Source: Flavobacteriaceae bacterium YJPT1-3 (lineage in GTDB: Bacteria > Bacteroidota > Bacteroidia > Flavobacteriales > Flavobacteriaceae). From it: a stretch of 64,000 bases of DNA. The notes below the pieces were generated by a model. It was given only the letters and a program-made list of their open reading frames with translations, had not been told where the DNA came from and ran no database searches. Location of the stretch: contig CP123444.1 of the NCBI GenBank assembly GCA_029866965.1, forward strand, positions 2,856,501 through 2,920,500, in the 5' to 3' direction. Below, piece after piece: positions 63,823 through 64,000 of the stretch. The translations under genes and the position numbers were made by a program. Position 1 is the stretch's first letter. Every line of letters begins with the position of its first letter.

Positions 63823-64000
63823 TTAAAACTGAAAGCCAAATCCAAAGGATACCCGCAGTCCTTCGTCCGAATTAAAGAAATTAAAGGTTCCACTCAGGGC
63901 ATCTGCGCTATTGACCCAAAAGCCAACGCCGTAAGAGTCATGCCAGATCTTCGAATCTTCTCCATCCAACCAGACCCTTCCAATGTCGTATCCTCCAAAG
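63823..64000 (-). CDS. C-terminal part of an outer-membrane beta-barrel protein (cut by window edge)
   Basis: The minus-strand frame ends with a stop at 63823-63825. The last 58 residues include GGYDIGRVWLDGEDSKIWHD, GVGFWVNSADALSGTFNFFN and end RVSFGFGFQF, a terminal aromatic barrel signature as in Omp85/BamA-like proteins. The identity of the full protein cannot be told from here. Confidence 0.6.
   Translation of the reverse strand, partial: FGGYDIGRVWLDGEDSKIWHDSYGVGFWVNSADALSGTFNFFNSDEGLRVSFGFGFQF

Noticed and set aside
1-64000. CRISPR arrays, tRNA or rRNA genes, riboswitches
   Set aside because: I looked for regularly spaced repeats, tRNA-like cloverleaf segments and rRNA signatures and saw none; the only tandem repeats are those listed, with wrong unit sizes for CRISPR.

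Overview
The window is a piece of a Bacteroidota chromosome, most likely a marine-type Flavobacteriia. This is inferred from the gene families: a flavobacterial membrane-anchored AraC-type regulator, a MoxR/DUF58/BatA/DUF4159 set, TldD/PmbA, Wzi, an SLBB export protein, and TAnnTTTG-like promoter elements. I ran no database search; all calls come from reading motifs and family resemblance.

Layout. 1-6.1 kb: a partial AraC-family regulator, a small secreted protein, mnmE, a HupE/UreJ-like membrane protein with a His-rich DUF4198-like partner, and a calcineurin-type phosphatase. 6.1-15.9 kb (minus strand): a CotH-kinase-like protein and the MoxR - DUF58 - BatA - DUF4175-like - membrane protein operon, with DUF4159 upstream. 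16.1-19.1 kb: a PmbA/TldD protease pair. 20.1-24.5 kb (plus): a type I-like export operon (ABC protein, HlyD-type adaptor, TolC-type channel) whose ATPase lacks several canonical motifs. 24.6-26.1 kb: an FAD oxidoreductase. 26.2-61.3 kb (minus): one large Wzx/Wzy-type capsule or exopolysaccharide locus. 61.4-64 kb: Dps, an MscS channel, a lipoprotein and the end of an outer-membrane barrel protein.

Read in the direction of transcription, the polysaccharide locus first makes nucleotide sugars: TviC/TviB-type HexNAc uronate, dTDP-rhamnose (RfbBACD), a GDP-mannose pyrophosphorylase and UDP-glucose dehydrogenase. Next come the export proteins (SLBB/Wza-like and Wzz) and a pseudaminic-acid-type block (PseB, PseC, PseF, PseG, PseI). 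That block contains an unexpected CitE-like / MaoC-like / CitE-like cassette and a left-handed beta-helix acyltransferase, and has no recognisable PseH. It is followed by a glycosyltransferase-like gene, Wzx, Wzy, a GT4 enzyme, and a complete di-N-acetylbacillosamine-type priming set (PglC, PglD, PglE and PglF-like), ending with the outer-membrane Wzi protein.

The centre of the locus (about 32.9-50.7 kb) is visibly AT-rich. It carries two IS3-family elements, a third transposase fossil, a glycosyltransferase fossil and a beta-helix protein fossil. At least six otherwise well-conserved genes there are broken by what looks like a single missing base, mostly in A/T homopolymers, so either recent decay, phase-variable tracts or sequencing error must be considered. 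A 14-bp palindrome, GCTTTCGCGAAAGC, recurs through the rest of the window and often reads A-F-A-K-A inside genes, but I found no copy in the AT-rich centre.
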